A stretch of DNA of 64,000 bases from Cryptosporangium phraense (GCF_006912135.1 NZ_VIRS01000037.1:1-64000); one strand, 5' to 3'; counted from the stretch's first letter, positions 12,701 through 27,700 are shown. A program made the numbers and translations. Notes: generated by a model from the sequence alone, not told the origin.

Positions 12701-15700
12701 TGGCGTCGGCCGGGGTGATCCAGACTCGGGCCTTGACGACGCCGAGGTTCCGCGCGGGCGCGATGCCGGCCCCGGTCTCCACCCGGGTGCGGACGTCGAT
12801 CGGGATCTCGTAGAGCAGCAGGTCGCCGGTGACCTTGCTCTTGGTGTCCACCCGGGACGCGAAACCCCGGCCGTCGGAGTCGCCGGAGCGCTTCTCGGCG
12901 CCCAGGTTCGGGCCGACGCCGAACACGCCGAAGCTGGCCGGATTGTTCGGGGCCTCGGCGAACCCGACCATCGGGCCGCCGGTGACCGTGATCCGGCTGT
13001 TCTTGTCCCGCGAGCGCCCGAACGCGCTGGTGACGAAGCTGCGCAGCGACGACTCGTGGCGTCCCGCGGTGCGCCCGGTGGCCAGCAGCACCGGGGTGCC
13101 GATCGTCCCGTTCATCGTCGCGTAGCCGCGGGTGGTCGAGCGGAAGCCGTAGACCCCCTCGCGGTCTCGGGACGTGATCTTGTCCGACGAGTAGCCGGTC
13201 GTGGTCAGCGGCTCGAGGTTGCGGCCGATCTCGCCGACGAACTCCAGCGCGTGCTCGCGGTGCGGACTGCCGATCTTCTTGAACCCGGCCGGGAGCAGCT
13301 CGACGAACCGGTCGAACAGCAGCGCCGGCCGCCCCGGAGCCGGGGGCTGGGTCAGCACGACGTTCTCGACGACCATCGTCGACGGCAGCTTCCAGCCGTC
13401 GGCCGGTGCGGCCACCGCGTTCGTCGCCGCGACCCGGGCCGGTGTCCGGGGCGAGACCGCGTTCTCCAGCGCGTGCGGCACCGCGATCGTGACGTCGGCG
13501 TTCATCGTGCCGGTGCTGGTCGCGGGCATCGGCACCGCGTACCGGGACCGGGTGCCGACGAGGTTGGCCCGGCGGTGGTGGACGTCGAGCTGGAGCGGGA
13601 GCGTGAGGTCGACCGGGCGGGCCTGGTTGGCCGCGTCGCCGTCGGCGGCGAACGTCATCTCCTCGTTCCGGCGGAAGCCGGACGCGGCCGTGACCGCGCT
13701 GCGCAGCCGGCTGCTCCACTGCGCGAACACCGAGACCATCCCGCCGACGCGCAGCGGCGCGCCGGGCGGGGCCCCGGTCGGGATGACCTCGGTGAACCCG
13801 GCGGCGGCGGTCCAGCCGGTCGCGGCCGACTCGCTCTGCGCGACCGCGCGCTGCGAGCGCTCCGGGAACCGGCGGTCGAGGTTGCCACCGGACGGGAAGT
13901 CGCCGGCCGCGTTCCGGTCGCTGGACGCCGAGCCGGGTGTCGTGCCGCGGGTGGCGGCGGTCGGCGGCGGGGCCGAGAGCACCAGCTCGATCGACCGGTC
14001 GCGGTGCGAGCCGTGGACGTCGTCCGGGAAGCGCGGGTTGATCGTGCGACGGAAACCGAGCCCGTCGGCGATGTCCCGAACGCCGTCGCGCAGGACGTCG
14101 TCCGGGAAGGCTTCGTCGATCGCGGCCCGCAGCGGGCCGTCGTCGACGCCGAGGTTGAGCGCCTGCACCGAGTCGAACAACCCCTGGCGGATCGCGTCGC
14201 CGTTGGAGAACCCGATCGTCCGGATGCTGGTGCCGACGTAGCCGCCCTCGCTGAGGATCCAGGGCACGGCCGGGAACGCCTGGCCGGGGTCGAGCAGCCA
14301 AGTGGCCCAGCTGTGCCCGGCCGCCTCGGTCGGCACCGGCTGGCTCGCCCCGGTGACGTCGGTGACGCTCACCGGCAGCGTCGGGCCGATCGGTGTCGTG
14401 CTGCCGTCCGGGTCGAACAGGATCCAGCGGCCGGTCGGCGGGATGTCCGGGCGCAGCACGCCGTCGGCGTCCACCGCGATCGTGCTGACGAACCCGTTGA
14501 ACTGCGGCGCGGAGCTGGTCGTCGACTGGAACACGACGCCGGCCGGGGCCAGCACCGGGGTGCCCAGCGCCCGGGCGACCTCGGCCGCGATGCCGTTCGT
14601 ACCGGTCTCGCACACGACCAGCCGGATCGGACGGGTGTCGCCGGCCGGCCGGTGGGCGCGGATGCGCTCGACGATCTCGTCGGCGCTCAGGCCGCTGTGC
14701 GCGACGAACGTGTACGCGTCCGGGTCGGGGGGCAGCGTCCGGGCCACGCGTACCTCGGCGTCGCCGCCGACGACGTGCCCATCGGGGCGGGACGGGTCGG
14801 GTCCGAGCGGCGTCACGTCAGTGCTGTCCTCGAAGGTGTCGTCCAGGGACACGATCCGGTCGGAAACGTGCCCGCCGACGTGCTGGGCGACCACGTCGGC
14901 GATCGTGGCCGGGGCCAGCACGTCACCACCCGGGACCAGCATCACGCGGTCCCGGGTGTAGACCAGCCAGTGCGCGCCGTCGTCCAGCCGGGCGGCGACG
15001 ATCACGTTGTTGTCGCGGGCCATCGCGCCGAACCCGGCCGCGTCGAGGTCCCGCCCGGAGGCCGGGGCGGGGGCGATCACCAGCGGCCAGATCGGTGCGT
15101 CGCCCCGCGTCCCCAGCGTCCGGCCCAGCGCAGTGGTCACCCGGCTGACGTCGGCCGGGCCGAGGTGGCGGGGCATCACGACCGCGAAGGGAACGCCGGT
15201 GTGGAGGGCGTCCCGGTAGGCGGTGCGGGCCTGCTCGGAGTCGGCCTGGCCGGCCGTCCAGAGGATCCGGTCGGTCAGCATCATCTGGGCGGCCAGGTTG
15301 AACCAGGCCTGCCCGAACCGCACCGGCTGGTTGGACGAGTCGATCCGGTACAGGCGGTTCGCCTGCCCGTCCGGCGTGATGACGATCCCGTAGGAGTGGT
15401 GGGTGACCTCGAGGAACGTCAGCGTGACGCCGTGCCGCCGGGCGGCGGCGATGTCGGCCGCCCGGGTGGCCGCGGACGAGGGCCGGCTGACGAAGACCGT
15501 CGCCCCGCCGTCCGGGAAGGCCTCGTCGACCCGCCCGAGCGAACCCTCCAGGTACCGGGGATCGGAGCGGTCGGGCCCGAGGACGACCGTCGGTCCGGTC
15601 CGGAACGGGGCCACCCCCAACGCGGCGCCGAGCACGTCCGACGGTGGGTTGCTGCCGAGCAGGACGGCCGACTCGTGCCGCCGGAAGCGGCTGGGCAGCG

Positions 15701-18700
15701 GCTGCTCCCGGCGGGCGACCGCGTCGATGATCTCCCGGCTGGTCCGCGAGCTCAGCGGGTGGATCGTCTCGTCGGGATCGATCAGAGTCCAGCGCGTTCC
15801 GTCGGGCGCGAGCACTCCGCCGGTGCCGGTCCGGGTGGCGTCCGGCGGCCCGTCCGCGCGGACCGCCGTCACCATGCGGACGCCCAGGTGGCGGGCGATC
15901 CGCGCGAGCGGGGCGGGGTCCGGGTGCGTGCCGCTGAACACCACCAGCGCGTCGGACCGGCGGGCGTCGGACGCGTCGATCAGGTCGTCGATCGCCGCGG
16001 TCTGCTGGGCCCAGTCGGCGTTCTCGGGGACGACGATCGTCAGCCCCTGGTCCGGGCGCGCGAACGGGTGCGCCGGGTCGCCGGTCGCGCCGGTCACCGG
16101 CGTCAGCTCGGCGGTCGGCACCGAGGCCAGGTCGGGGACGGTCCCGAACGTGCCGTCCGGGCGGTAGACCCGCCAGGGCTCGCCCGGGCGGCCAGTGCGC
16201 GAGACGGCCACCGGGACGCCGCTGTCCCGGGCCAGCGCGCGGGCCTCGTCCCAGCGGCTCGGCGCCAGCGGCTGGGTCGCGACCGCCACCAGGCCCGGCC
16301 CGACCTCCCGTCCGACCTGCGCGAGACCGGCCGCGACGACGCTCGACGGACCGACGAACGCGAGCGCCGGTGCGGTGAAGCCGGCCAGCACCGGCTCCAC
16401 GTCGCTGGGCACCCGGACCGGACCGGTGCGCAGTACCCCGCCCACCTCGTGGACGCCCCGGGGCAGCGTGAACGGGTGCCGGAACTCCGGGAGCGTGCTC
16501 GGCGCCTCCGGGAGCGGGTCGAGGCCCAGCGACGGCCCGTCGCCGTTGCCCCGGACCAGGAACCACTCCAGGCCGGCCGACGACGGCGATCCGGGCGGGC
16601 GGCGGCGGGCGATCACCGCGCCGCCGAACTCGTCCAGGATGGCGGCGATCCGGCCCCAGCGGGCCACGTCCTGGGGCTCGATGCCGTCCTCGTCGCGGAA
16701 CACGATCAGCGGGGGCGCGTCCGGGGTGGCGTCGGCGAACAGCGCGCGGATCTGCTCGTCGGACATCAGCGGGAACGACCGGCCGATCGTGCTGACCGTG
16801 ACCCCCGGCCGTTGCCCGGCGAACTCCGCGAAGCGTCGCTGGTGGTGCTCGGTGGCCTCGCCGAGCGATCCGACCTCCAGGAACGTGCCCTGGCCGATCG
16901 CGATGTCGGGCAGCGCGGGCTGCCACCGGGTGGCGGCGAACCAGGCGGTCAGCAGGCCCCGGGTGCGGGCGTCCGGCAGCAGGTTGCTCACCTGCTCCAA
17001 CGCGGCCCGGTCGTCGCGGGGGGCGTTCCGGCGGGCGTGGTCGCCGACCGGCTGGGCCGCTCCGCGGTCGGCGGCCGGGTCGGTGTTCGACACGAGGCCC
17101 CGGCTGAGCTGGGTCTGCAGCTCGATCACGCCGATGTCCAGGCTGCCGTCCCAGAACCGCACGTCGACCCGTTCCCCGGGCGTCGTCGTGCGGACGGCCC
17201 CGGTGACGCTGGCGCTGACCACCGACTCGGCCGGGTCGATCTCCGAGCTGACGTCGCCGGCCACCGACGCGTCGTCGTCGGTGTTGAGCGTGGCCAGCAC
17301 CGGGGCGAAGCCCAGCGCGGGCTGGGAGAAGAACGACGTCGCCTCCGGGTTGCGCAGGCGCCGCTCCTGGGCGGCCCGGTCGCCGGGCGGCGGCGTGCTC
17401 AGCGGGGCGGTGCGGCCCGGTCCGCTGTGGAATCGCGTGCCCGGCGTGGTGCCGAGTCGGTAGAGCGTGTCCTGCATCCCGGCGGCCGTCGATTCCAGCG
17501 CGATCAGCCCGTCGATCGGGTCGGTCCCGGAGGAGAGCAGGCTCTCGACGCCGACCGAGACCTCGGTCTGGCTGCCCGGGGTCGCGATCCCGCCGTGCCG
17601 GCGCACGATCGCCAGCGCCAGGGCGACGTCCCGCCAGGCCGACGCGGTGTTGGTCAGCGTCGGCGAGGTGAACGTGCCCTCGTCGAACGTCCAGCCGTCG
17701 AGGCCGAACCGGCGCAGGTCGCGGTTGATCCGGTTTTGCCGCAGCCGGCCCTCGGGCGTCCGGACGCCCGGGCCGAAGTCGACGCCCAGGCCCAGCGTGA
17801 ACGACGGGCCGGTGCCGTCGGCGTGGCCGTCCGGCGGCGAGTACGGCAGCACCGACGTCTGACGCACCCACTCGACCAGCACGTCCGCGCTGACGTCGGT
17901 GCCGGTGCCGTCCCAGTCGGCGAGCGAGGGCATTGGGCGGTCGTGCCCGCTCCATCCGTCGATCGGCGGCGCGGCCGACGGCGCCGGAGCCGGGCGCTCT
18001 CCGATGCGGTCGAGCAGCGGACGCACCGCGTCCGGGGCCGGCGACGAGAACCTCGGCATGTCGTAGTGGTCGGCCGCGCCGGGCTCGAACGCGCGCCATG
18101 GGCCGTCGTCGGGGTCCGGGTAGTCGCGCAGGAACGCGTGCCGGTACTGCCCGGCCAGCGCGCCCGCCGTCCGGCGCTGGTCGTGATCGAGCGTGACGTC
18201 GGTGAACAGGAAGACCGACGGCCGGTCGGAGGCCGGGAGCTGATCGAGCCGCTCGGCGATCTCGGCCGCCGTCTCCAGCGCGTCGTCCCCGGTGACGACG
18301 ACGACGTGCGGGACGCCGTCGGCGAGCAGCGCGTCGGCCGCGGCCCGGATCGCCGGCGACGGCGTCCGGCCCGACCAGATCAGACCGCCCTCCCGCTGAA
18401 CACCAGCGGGCAGCCCCAGCAGCCCCAGCGACCGGTGGCCCAGGCCGCCCTCGGGCAGCGCGACGCTGCCCTCGGCGGTGTGCAGGTGCCACCGGGGGCC
18501 GTCCGGGGACTCGGTCGCGACCGTGAGGCCGGGCGGGACCGACGTCGGCGCGTCCGCGGTCGGTGCGGTGTGGACGACCAGCGTGCCGGCCGGCATCGGC
18601 TGGTCGGCGAACGTGGCCAGGACCTGGTCCGGGGTGAGGCCCGGGCCGGCCAGGACCGTGGTGCCCGCGCGGCCGCCCGCGAACGCCTGCAGGGCGGGTA

Positions 18701-21700
18701 GTGCCCGCGGGTCGATGTCCCCGACGACCAGAGCCGAGCCGGTGGCCCGCGCCCCGGGCGGGCGGGGCGTCCGGCCCTGCGGGGTGGCGGCGTCGGCGGC
18801 CTCGATCTCGGCTCGGGTGGAGCCGGCCGGCAGGTCGGGGCCGAGTCCCTCGGGGTAGTGCAGGGTCAGCCCGGCGCTGCTCGGAGCCACGACGCGTACC
18901 CCGGTGGTGGCGGCCAGGTCGGCGGCGTTCAGCGTGGCGGCGGGGCCGTCGAGGACGATCAGCGCCCGGTCGCGCCCGGTGCCGAGCAGCGCGGTCAGGT
19001 CCGGTACCAGAGCGGCGGCCGACGGATCGGTGACGACGATCGACGTGCCCTCGCCCCGCGCGGCCGGCGGGACGGTCGGCGCGGGCTCGCCTACCCAGAA
19101 GGTCCCGTCGTCGGTCCGGGTCACGCCGTCGGGCAGCCCGAACGCGTCGTCCGGAGTAGTCGCGCTGATGCCCGGGGCGCTGCCGTCGGGCTGGATCGTC
19201 AGCCAGGTCTCGCCGTCCACCGCCAGCGTCACCGGCACGCCGGACTCGCGGGCCAGCTCGCGGGCCTCCCCCCACCGGTGGACGCCGATCGGCTCGGTGA
19301 GCACGATCTGCGGCTCCCCCCGCCCGGCGTCGCGCAGCTCGGTGACGGCGTCGGAGAGCGAGAGCGGCCCGTCCGGCCGGGCGACGACCAGCGTCGGCCC
19401 GGGATGCGCCGTCGCCAGAGCGTCCACCGAAGGGTTCTGGGCCGCACCGACGCTGTACAGCGCGGTACCGGAGTCCCAGAAGCCGTCCGGCAGGCGCACG
19501 CCGGGGAACCGGCGGGTCCGAACCTCGGCCACCGCCTCGGCGGTGAGGACCGGACCGAGGCCGGGACCCTCGCCGTTCTCCTGGGGCAGGTACCACTCGG
19601 TGCCGTCGGGCGCGGTGAGCCCGCCCTCGCCGGGCGGCCCCGAGTAGGGGCGCAGAGCGACCGTGGTCCACGGGTGGGTGCCCGACAGGTCGGACCAGCG
19701 CGCGCTGTCGACGCCGATGTTGTCGACGCTGTCGACGACCACCAGCAGGTCCGGCGCGCTCTCGTGCAGCGTGGTGAGCTCGTCCTGGTAGTCCTCCAGG
19801 CCGCGGCGGAGCACCACGGTCGTGCCGGTGCGGGAGGCGGCGAAGCCGTCGTAGCGGCCGTGGGCGTCGCCCGCGTTCCGGTAACCGCCGATCATCAGGA
19901 AGTTCTGGTAGCCGGCCACGTTGTCGGGCAGCGTCGGCTGCCAGTGGGTCTGGGCGATCCAGGAGTCGAGCAGGGCCCGGGTGCGGGCGCTGCCGCCGTC
20001 ACGGAGGACGCCACCGATCGCGGCCCGGGCCGGCTGGTCGGTCGGGGCCGGATCCTGACGCGAGTGATGGCCGAGCGGCTGCAGGTCCCCGGCCGGGGTG
20101 CTCGACCCGACCAGGCCGGCGCTGATCCGGGCCTGCAGTTCGATGACGCCGATGTCCAGGCTGGCGCCCCAGACCCGCATCTCCACGTGCTGACCGGGCG
20201 ACGGAACCGGGCTGTTGAACGCGTTGCGCAGCGGGCGGAGGTTGAGCGCGTCCTCGCGGTTCGTGCCGCGGCCGAACCGCGCCCGGTGCGCCTCGGTCGC
20301 CTCGTCGTCGACGATCGCGTAGCCGTCGGAGGGCGCGGTCAGCGGGTTGGTCCAGCTCGTACCGCGGTGATACCGGTGACCGGGCGTGCTGCCCAGCCGG
20401 TAGAGCACGTCCTGCATCGCCGCGAACCGGTTCTCCAGCGCGACGACCGCGACGGTCGGCGACGGGCTGTCACGCAGCAGGTCGTCGACGCCGACGTGGA
20501 TGTGGCCGCCGGCGTTCGGCGAGGTCCGGGCCATCGCGCCGTGGCGGCGCAGGATCGCGGTGGCCAGGGCCACGTCCCGCCAGGCCTGCGGGGTGTTGCT
20601 GAGGATCGGCGACACCAGCTCGCCGTGGACGGTGGAGTCCTCCTCCAGGCTCCAGCCGTTGCGCGCGGTGGTGTACCCGGCGTTGCTGGCCGCGTGGTAG
20701 CTGCCGACCGTCGAGCGTCGGCTCAGGCCGAAGCGGTGCAGGTCTGCGGCGATGCTCGCCAGGCGGGCCTCCCGCTCCTGTTCGGACAGCGACGGCGGGA
20801 AGACGAACTCCATCTCCAGTCCGACGGTGGGGCCGGTGCCGTCGACGTCCGGGTCGGTGTCGGGGTTGCCGTACGGGAGGACGGACTCGCTGCGCACCCA
20901 GGCGATGAGCTGCTCGGGAGTGGCGTCCGGGCTCGCCGGGTCGAAGCCCTCCGGGAGCGTCCCGGGAACGTCGGTCCACTGCTCGGCCGGCGGGTCGCCG
21001 GGGATCGTCTGCTGGGTGACGCCGAGGCTCTCGGCCAGCGGGGCGACCGAGCCGTCGGTGTCGAGAACCAGCGCGCTGGTCCGGAGGCTGCCGAAGTGCG
21101 ACATCAGCCGGACCAGGTTCCGCAGCGACCCCCGCGGGTTCAGCGACACCACCGGCCCGTGGTGGGTGATCGTGTCGGGGATCGGGCGCGGCGGGCCGAC
21201 GTGGGTCGCGTCGCCGTGCCGGAACACGCCGGGCGGTAGGCCGAAGTCCGCCGGGGCCGGGAGGGCCAGTTCGAGCGCGACGTCGGTGACCTGACGGCCG
21301 TCCGGGGTGAAGATCTCGCCGCTCTCCGGCACCAGCACGGTCGTCCCGGAGTCGACCGCCAGCGGGCCGGCGACCTCCGGCGTGCCGCCGAGCAGCACGA
21401 CCAGCGTGTCCCGGCGATGGACGCCGAGGTCGAGGTCGTCGAGGGCGTCCGGGTCGGCGTTCGTGGTGACGACGACCGGCCGGTCGCCCGGGGCCTGGAT
21501 CCAGGTGTCGGGGACGTCGGCGTGGATGGTGGCGGCCTCGCCCGTCCACAGGGCCCCGCGGTCGTGGACGACGCCGGCCGGGAGGTTGCGCGTCCACTGC
21601 GGAGTGGCCGGGAACTGGACGTTGTCCCGGGTCAGCGGCTCGGTCACGGAGTGGAAGCGGCCGTCCGGGTGGAGGATCAGCGTGTGGTCGACGTGGGCGA

Positions 21701-24700
21701 CCGCGAGGCGCTGGCCGGTGCTCTGGGCGAACTCGCGGAGCACGTCCCAGAGGTGGATCCCGGCGACGTTCGGGCTGACGACCAACGGCGTGCCCTGGAG
21801 CGTCAGCTCCTCCAGGGTCTCGATCGTGCTCTCGTTCCAGGTCTCGATGATCACCAGCGGGCCTGGGTGGCTGGCGGCCAGGTCGGCGAAGGCGCCGGGG
21901 GGCGGGTTGCCGATCGTGTAGGTGCCGTCGGGGTTGGACCGGACGCCACTCGGCAGGGGCCGGGCCGCGGGGGCCGGAGCCGGGGCCTCGCGGGGCCCGG
22001 GATCCTGCCGGGCCAGGCGGTCGAGGTGGGCCGACGCGCCCGGACGGGTCTGTTCCGGGGCGCTCGCGGGGGGTGGGGCGCTCGCGGGGGGTGGGGCGCT
22101 CGCGGGGGGTGGGGCGCTCACGTCGTGGGCCACGATGTCGGCGACCGTCCCCGGGGTGAGGATCTCTCCGCCCGGCACGGTCAGGTGGCCGTGGCGGGTG
22201 AACACCTCCCAGTGCGTCCCGTTCCGGTTCCGGACGGCCAGCGTCACGTGGTGCTCGCGCGCAACCGTTTCGAGGTTCGCCGCCTCGATGTCGGCGGTCG
22301 TGGCCTCACCGGGCACCACCACCAGCGGCTGGACCGCCGCCCCGGCGTGCGGGGCGAAGCCCCGGCGCATCTCCTCGAGCACGACCCCGACGTCGTCCGG
22401 GGCCGCGTCGTCGGGGAGCACGGCGACGTACGGCACGCCGGCGCCGGCCAGCGCCTGATAGCCGCTCCGGGCCTGCGGCGACGACGGATGCCCGCCGACC
22501 CAGACGACGCCCGAGCCCACCGGGACCTCGGCCGTCAACCCGAACCAGCCCTGGGTGAACGAGATCCGGTTGCCCTCCGGGTCGCGCCCGTCGATCCGCT
22601 CGATCTCGCCGGCCGGGGTGATGTGGGTCCAGGTCTCTCCGTGCCGGAACGTCAGGCCGACGCCGGAGTTCCGGGCCAGGTCCTGCTCGCGGGCGCCCGG
22701 GACCTCGCTCGACGCAGCACCGACGAACACGGTCGGCGCCGAGTCCGGGAACGCCGCCGCCACCCGGCCGAGCGCGGCTCCGAGGTCGGTGACGTCCTCG
22801 CCGAGCACGACGGTCGGCCCGGTCCGGTAGCGGCTGATCGCGGACGCGGCCTGCACGACGTTCTCCGGCGCGGGCGCGTCGCCGTGGACCACCACGGGGC
22901 CGGACGCCCGGAACCCGGACGGCAACGGGCCGCGGCCGTAGCGCGGTGCGGTGACCGCGTCGATCGTCGCGCGATTCGTCCGGGTCGACAGCGTGATCGT
23001 GGAGCCGTCCGGCTGCAGCAGCATCCATCGGGCCGTGTTCGGCGCGGTGACGTCGCCGGGGGCCGGGGGCGTGGGGTTCGGCGTGGCGTCGTCGGCGACC
23101 ACCGCGATCAGCGCCCGGACGTCGTTCCGGGTGGCCCACTGGGTGAACGTCGGCAGGTTCTGGGCCCCGTAGCCGCCCATGAAGACCAGTAGGGCGTCGG
23201 ACCACCGGTTCCCGGCCACGGCCCGGACGTCGGTGATCGTGTTCAGCCGGTCGTCGACGCCCGGGCCGCGACGGTTGGCCGGCTGGGAGACGATCGTCAG
23301 CTCCGGTGCGCCCGGGACCGCTAGGCCCAGGCGGGTCCGGGCCGGGTCGCCGAGCCAGACGGCGTCGTGCTCGATCGAGACGCCGGGCAGGAGATCGACG
23401 AGATCGCCGAGCGTCAGCGGGGTGGCCGTGGAGAAGTCGAGCGTCTCGACGTCGGCCAGGGTCGGCGCGGTGGCGGCGGTGCCGTCGGGCCGGATCACGG
23501 TCCACGGGCCGTCCGGGTTCGCGGTGGACGAGATCGCGACCGGCACGTTCGCGGCCCGGCTGAACGTGAGGGCCTCGGTCCAGCGGAACCGGGGCAGGCG
23601 CTCGGTGACCACGGCCCGGAGGCCCGGCGTGGCGAGCGCCGACACCGCGCTGATGGCGTCGGGCGAGATGCGCCCGACCGTGACGACGGTATCGCCGGGG
23701 ACGTCGAACGACGGCGTCCGGCCGACCCGGAGCGTGCCGCCCTGCTCGTAGACGCCGGGCGGCAGCGTGAAGTCGTGCCGGAACTGCGGCAGCGTGGTGT
23801 CGGGGTTCAGCGCGGTCCCGAGCCTCGGGCCCAGGCCGTTGCCGCGGACGACGTACCACTCCCGGCCGTACGGGGTGGCCGGGCCGGTCGCCGTGTAGTC
23901 GCGCAGCGCGAACGGGGCGTCCCGCTGGGCGATCAGCACCCCGCCGACGGCGTTCAGCGCGACCGCGGCGGCGCCGATCGCGGCCTGGCCGTCCGCGCCG
24001 ACCTCCTCGTCGACGATGACGACCGGCGGGCGGGCCGGGTCGGCGTCCGGGAAGAGCGCGCGGAGGTCGTCGGGCGGAAGCGCGGCGATGGCCCCGGCGG
24101 TGGAGCGGACGGTCGGGCCCGGGCGGCTCGACGCGAACTCGGTGAACGCCTGCATCGCGTCGGCGTCGACCTCGCTCCCGCCGAGGTCGAGGAAGGCCCC
24201 GTAGCCGACGGCGCCGTCCGGCAGCGTGGGTTGGGCGGAGGTGGCCGCGAACCAGGAGTCGAACAGCGCGGCCGAGCGGGGGTCGCCGTCCGGGAGCAGG
24301 TCGCGGGCCGTGGCCGGCGTCGGGCCGGTGGCCAGGCCCCGGGTCATCGTCGCCTGGAGTTCGATCACGCCGATATCCAGGCTGCCGCCCCAGACGTTGA
24401 GCGTGACCGGGCCGTCCGACGGCTCGATCCGCGCCGACGCCGGGCCCCGGTGGTACCGGGCGCCCGGGGCGGTGCCCAGGCGGAACAGTTCGTCCCGGAG
24501 CGCGTCGACGTTGGTCGCGAGGTCACCGGGCTCGGTGAGCGTCATCGCGGTGTCGGTCCGGCCACCGGGGACGCCGCCGTGGCGACGGACGACCCCCAGG
24601 GCGAGAGCGACGTCGCGCCAGGCCGTGGCGGTGTTCGGGAGGCTCGGCGAGGTCAGCACGCCGGTCTCGGGGTCGATCGACCAGCCGTCGAGCCCGAATC

Positions 24701-27700
24701 GCCGCAGGTCAGCGGCGATCCGCTCCAGCCGGATCGCCCGTTCGCCGTCGAGGAGCGCCGGGTCGACGTCAACGCCCAGGCTCAGCGCGATCGGCGGCCC
24801 GGCGCCGTCGGTGGCCGGCGCGGTGTACGGCAGCGACGAGGTCTGGCGCACCCACTCGACCAGCAGGTCCGGGGTGACGTCGGCGCCGAGGCCGTCCCAG
24901 CCGGTGAGCACCGGGGGTGTCCCGGGGCCGTGGGCGCTCCAGCCGCCCAGCGAGTTCTCGGCCCCCGGGTGCTGACCGACGTGGTCGAGCACCCGGCCGA
25001 TCGTCTCCGGGGTCAGCGTCTCGAAGTCCTCCAGATCGGACACCGAGTCGCCGCTCGGGCCGTACCCGGTCCAGGCGCCGGGCGAGCCGTCGTCGCTCGG
25101 GAGGTGCAGGAACACCGCGGTGCCGTGCCGCCGGCCGATCGCCCCCATCTCGCGCAGGGAGGCGGCGTCGGGCTCGACCCCGGACAGCAGCGCGACCGGC
25201 GGCCGCCCGCCGCGCGGGAGCCGCTCGGTGACGTCGGCGAGGCCGGTCAGCGAGTCCGCCACGACGACGAACGGGACGCCGTCGGCGAGCAGCGCGTCGG
25301 CCGCGGCCCGGACCTCCGGCGACGGGGCCCGCCCCGACCAGATCAAGCCGCCCTCCCGCTGAACACCAGCGGGCAGCCCCAGCAGCCCGACCGTCCGGTA
25401 GCCCAGGGGCCCGTCGACGGTGGTGGGGCCGGCCGGGGTGTGCAGCTGCCACCGGGCGCCGTCGGGCGATTCCGTCGCCACCGTGACGCCGTCCGGGACC
25501 GAGGTCGGCGAATCGCTCGTCGGCGCCGTGTGCACGATCAGCGTGTCGGCGGGCAGCGGATGTCCGGCGAACGTGCTCAGGACCTGGTCGGGCGTCAGTC
25601 CGGGCCCGGCCAGCACGGTCACGCCGGTGCGGCCCCCGGCGAACCGCTGCAACTCGGTGAGCGCCTGCGGGTCGACGTCGCCGACGACCAGCACGGGCCC
25701 GGTGGCCCGGACGCCCGGCGGGCGCGGGGTGCGACCCCAGCGGGCGGCGGCCGAGGCGGCCTCGATCTGGGCCCGGGTGGCGCCGGCCGGGAGCGTCGGC
25801 CCGACGCCCTCCGGGAAGTACAACGTGGAACCGGAGAACACCCGGACGCCGGTGCGCGCGGCCAGCCCACCCGGATCCGGGATCCCGTCCGGCGCGACGA
25901 CGAGCGCCTGGTCGGTGCCCGTCCCGAACAACGCGGTCAGCTCGCTGACGTCCGCATCGGTGACGGTGGCGGGAACCACGACGGTGGGCCCCGCGGTCCC
26001 GGAGCCCAGCGGGTCGACGCCAGGCGGGCCGGCCCAGAACGTTCCGTCCTGCCGGGTGAAGCCGTCCGGGAGGCCGAAGGCCTCGTCGGGCGTGGTGGCC
26101 GGCAGCCCGGGCGCGGGCCGGAGCGTCCCGGCGGTCGGGGCCGCCCCGGTCACGTGCGCGCTGCCGTCCGGCTGGATCACCAGCCAGGCGCCGCCGGTCA
26201 CCGGCAGCGTGACGGTCGCGCCGGAGTTCCGGGCCAGCGCCCGGGCCTCCCCCCAGCGGTGGACGCCGATCGGCTCGGTCAGCACGACGAGCCGGTCGCC
26301 GTCCTCGGAGATCGCGTCGAACACCGCGCCGACCGACTCCGGACCGGCCGCGACGACCGTCACCCCGTCGCCGAGCACCGGCGTGCCGACCGTCCCGGGT
26401 CCGTAGACCGCGCCGCCCTCGTCGCGGAACCCGTCCGGCAGCGTGACGCCCGGGAACCGGCGCGCGGGCAGGTTCGCCGCGATCTCCGGCGTGAGCACCG
26501 GACCGAGACCCGGCCCTTCGCCGTTCTCCTGGGCCAGGTACCACTCGGTGCCGTCCGGCGCCATGAGCCCCCCGCCTTGCCCGGGCGGTCCGTCGTAGGG
26601 GCGCAGCGCGATCGTCGGCCAGGGATTCTGGCCCGAGTGGCCGGCCTGCCGGTCGGTGTCGGTGTCCGGCCGATCGGCCGAGATCACCAGCAGGTCCGGC
26701 GCGCTCCGGTGCAACTGCTCGAGCGACGACCGCACCGCGGCCGGGGTGGTTCCGCGCACGACCACGGTCGTGCCGTCCCGCTGGGACGCGAACTGGTCGA
26801 ACCGGTCGTGCTCGGAGCTCGACGGCCGGGCCGGGCCGACCGCGAGGAAGTTCCGGTAGCCGGTCGCGTCGTTCGGCAGGGCCGGCTGCCAGGACGTCTG
26901 GCTGACCCAGGACTCCAGCAGCGCCCGGGCGCGCTCGCCGAGGCCGTCCGGGAACAGCGCGGTGATCGCGTCGATCGCGGCCTGCCCGTCGGCGTCCGGG
27001 CCGTGCTCCCCCAGCGCCTGGAACGGGTGCGTCGTGGTGTCGGTCTCGGCCGCGCGGAGGATGGCCGCGCTGATGCGCGCCTGCAGCTCGATCACGCCGA
27101 CGTCGAGGCTGACGCCCCAGTGCCGCATCTCGACGTGTTGGCCGGCGTTGACGCCGAGCAGCCGCCCGAGCGTGAGCGCGGTCCGCATCGAGCCGAGGTT
27201 CAGCGCGTTGTGGCTGGAGTCGCCGTCGTAGCTGGTCAGCCGGGTCAGGTGGGCGTCGCCGTCGTCAACGATCGCGTAGCCGTCGGAGGGCTCGGTCAGC
27301 GCGTGGGTCCAGCGGGTGCCCCGGTGGTAGCGGTGGCCGGGCGTCGTCCCGAGCCGGAACAGCACGTCCTGCAGCGAGGCGAACCGGTTCTCCAGCGCGA
27401 CGACCGTGGAGATCAGCGGCGTGCCGTCCCGGACGAGCGAGTCCGCGCCGACGTGGATGTGGCCGCCGGCCCGGGCCGACGCGGTCGCGCTGGCGCCGTG
27501 CCGGCGCAGGATCGCGGTGGCCAGCGCGACGTCCCGCCAGGCCTGCGGGGTGTTGCTGAGGATCGGCGAGACCAGCTCGCCGTCCACCGTGGAGTCTCGC
27601 TCCAGGCTCCAGCCGTTGCGGTCGGCGGTGTAGCCGCGGGCGCTCGCGGTGTGGTACTCACCGATCTCGGCCGACGTCGTCAGGCCGAAGCGGTGCAGGT

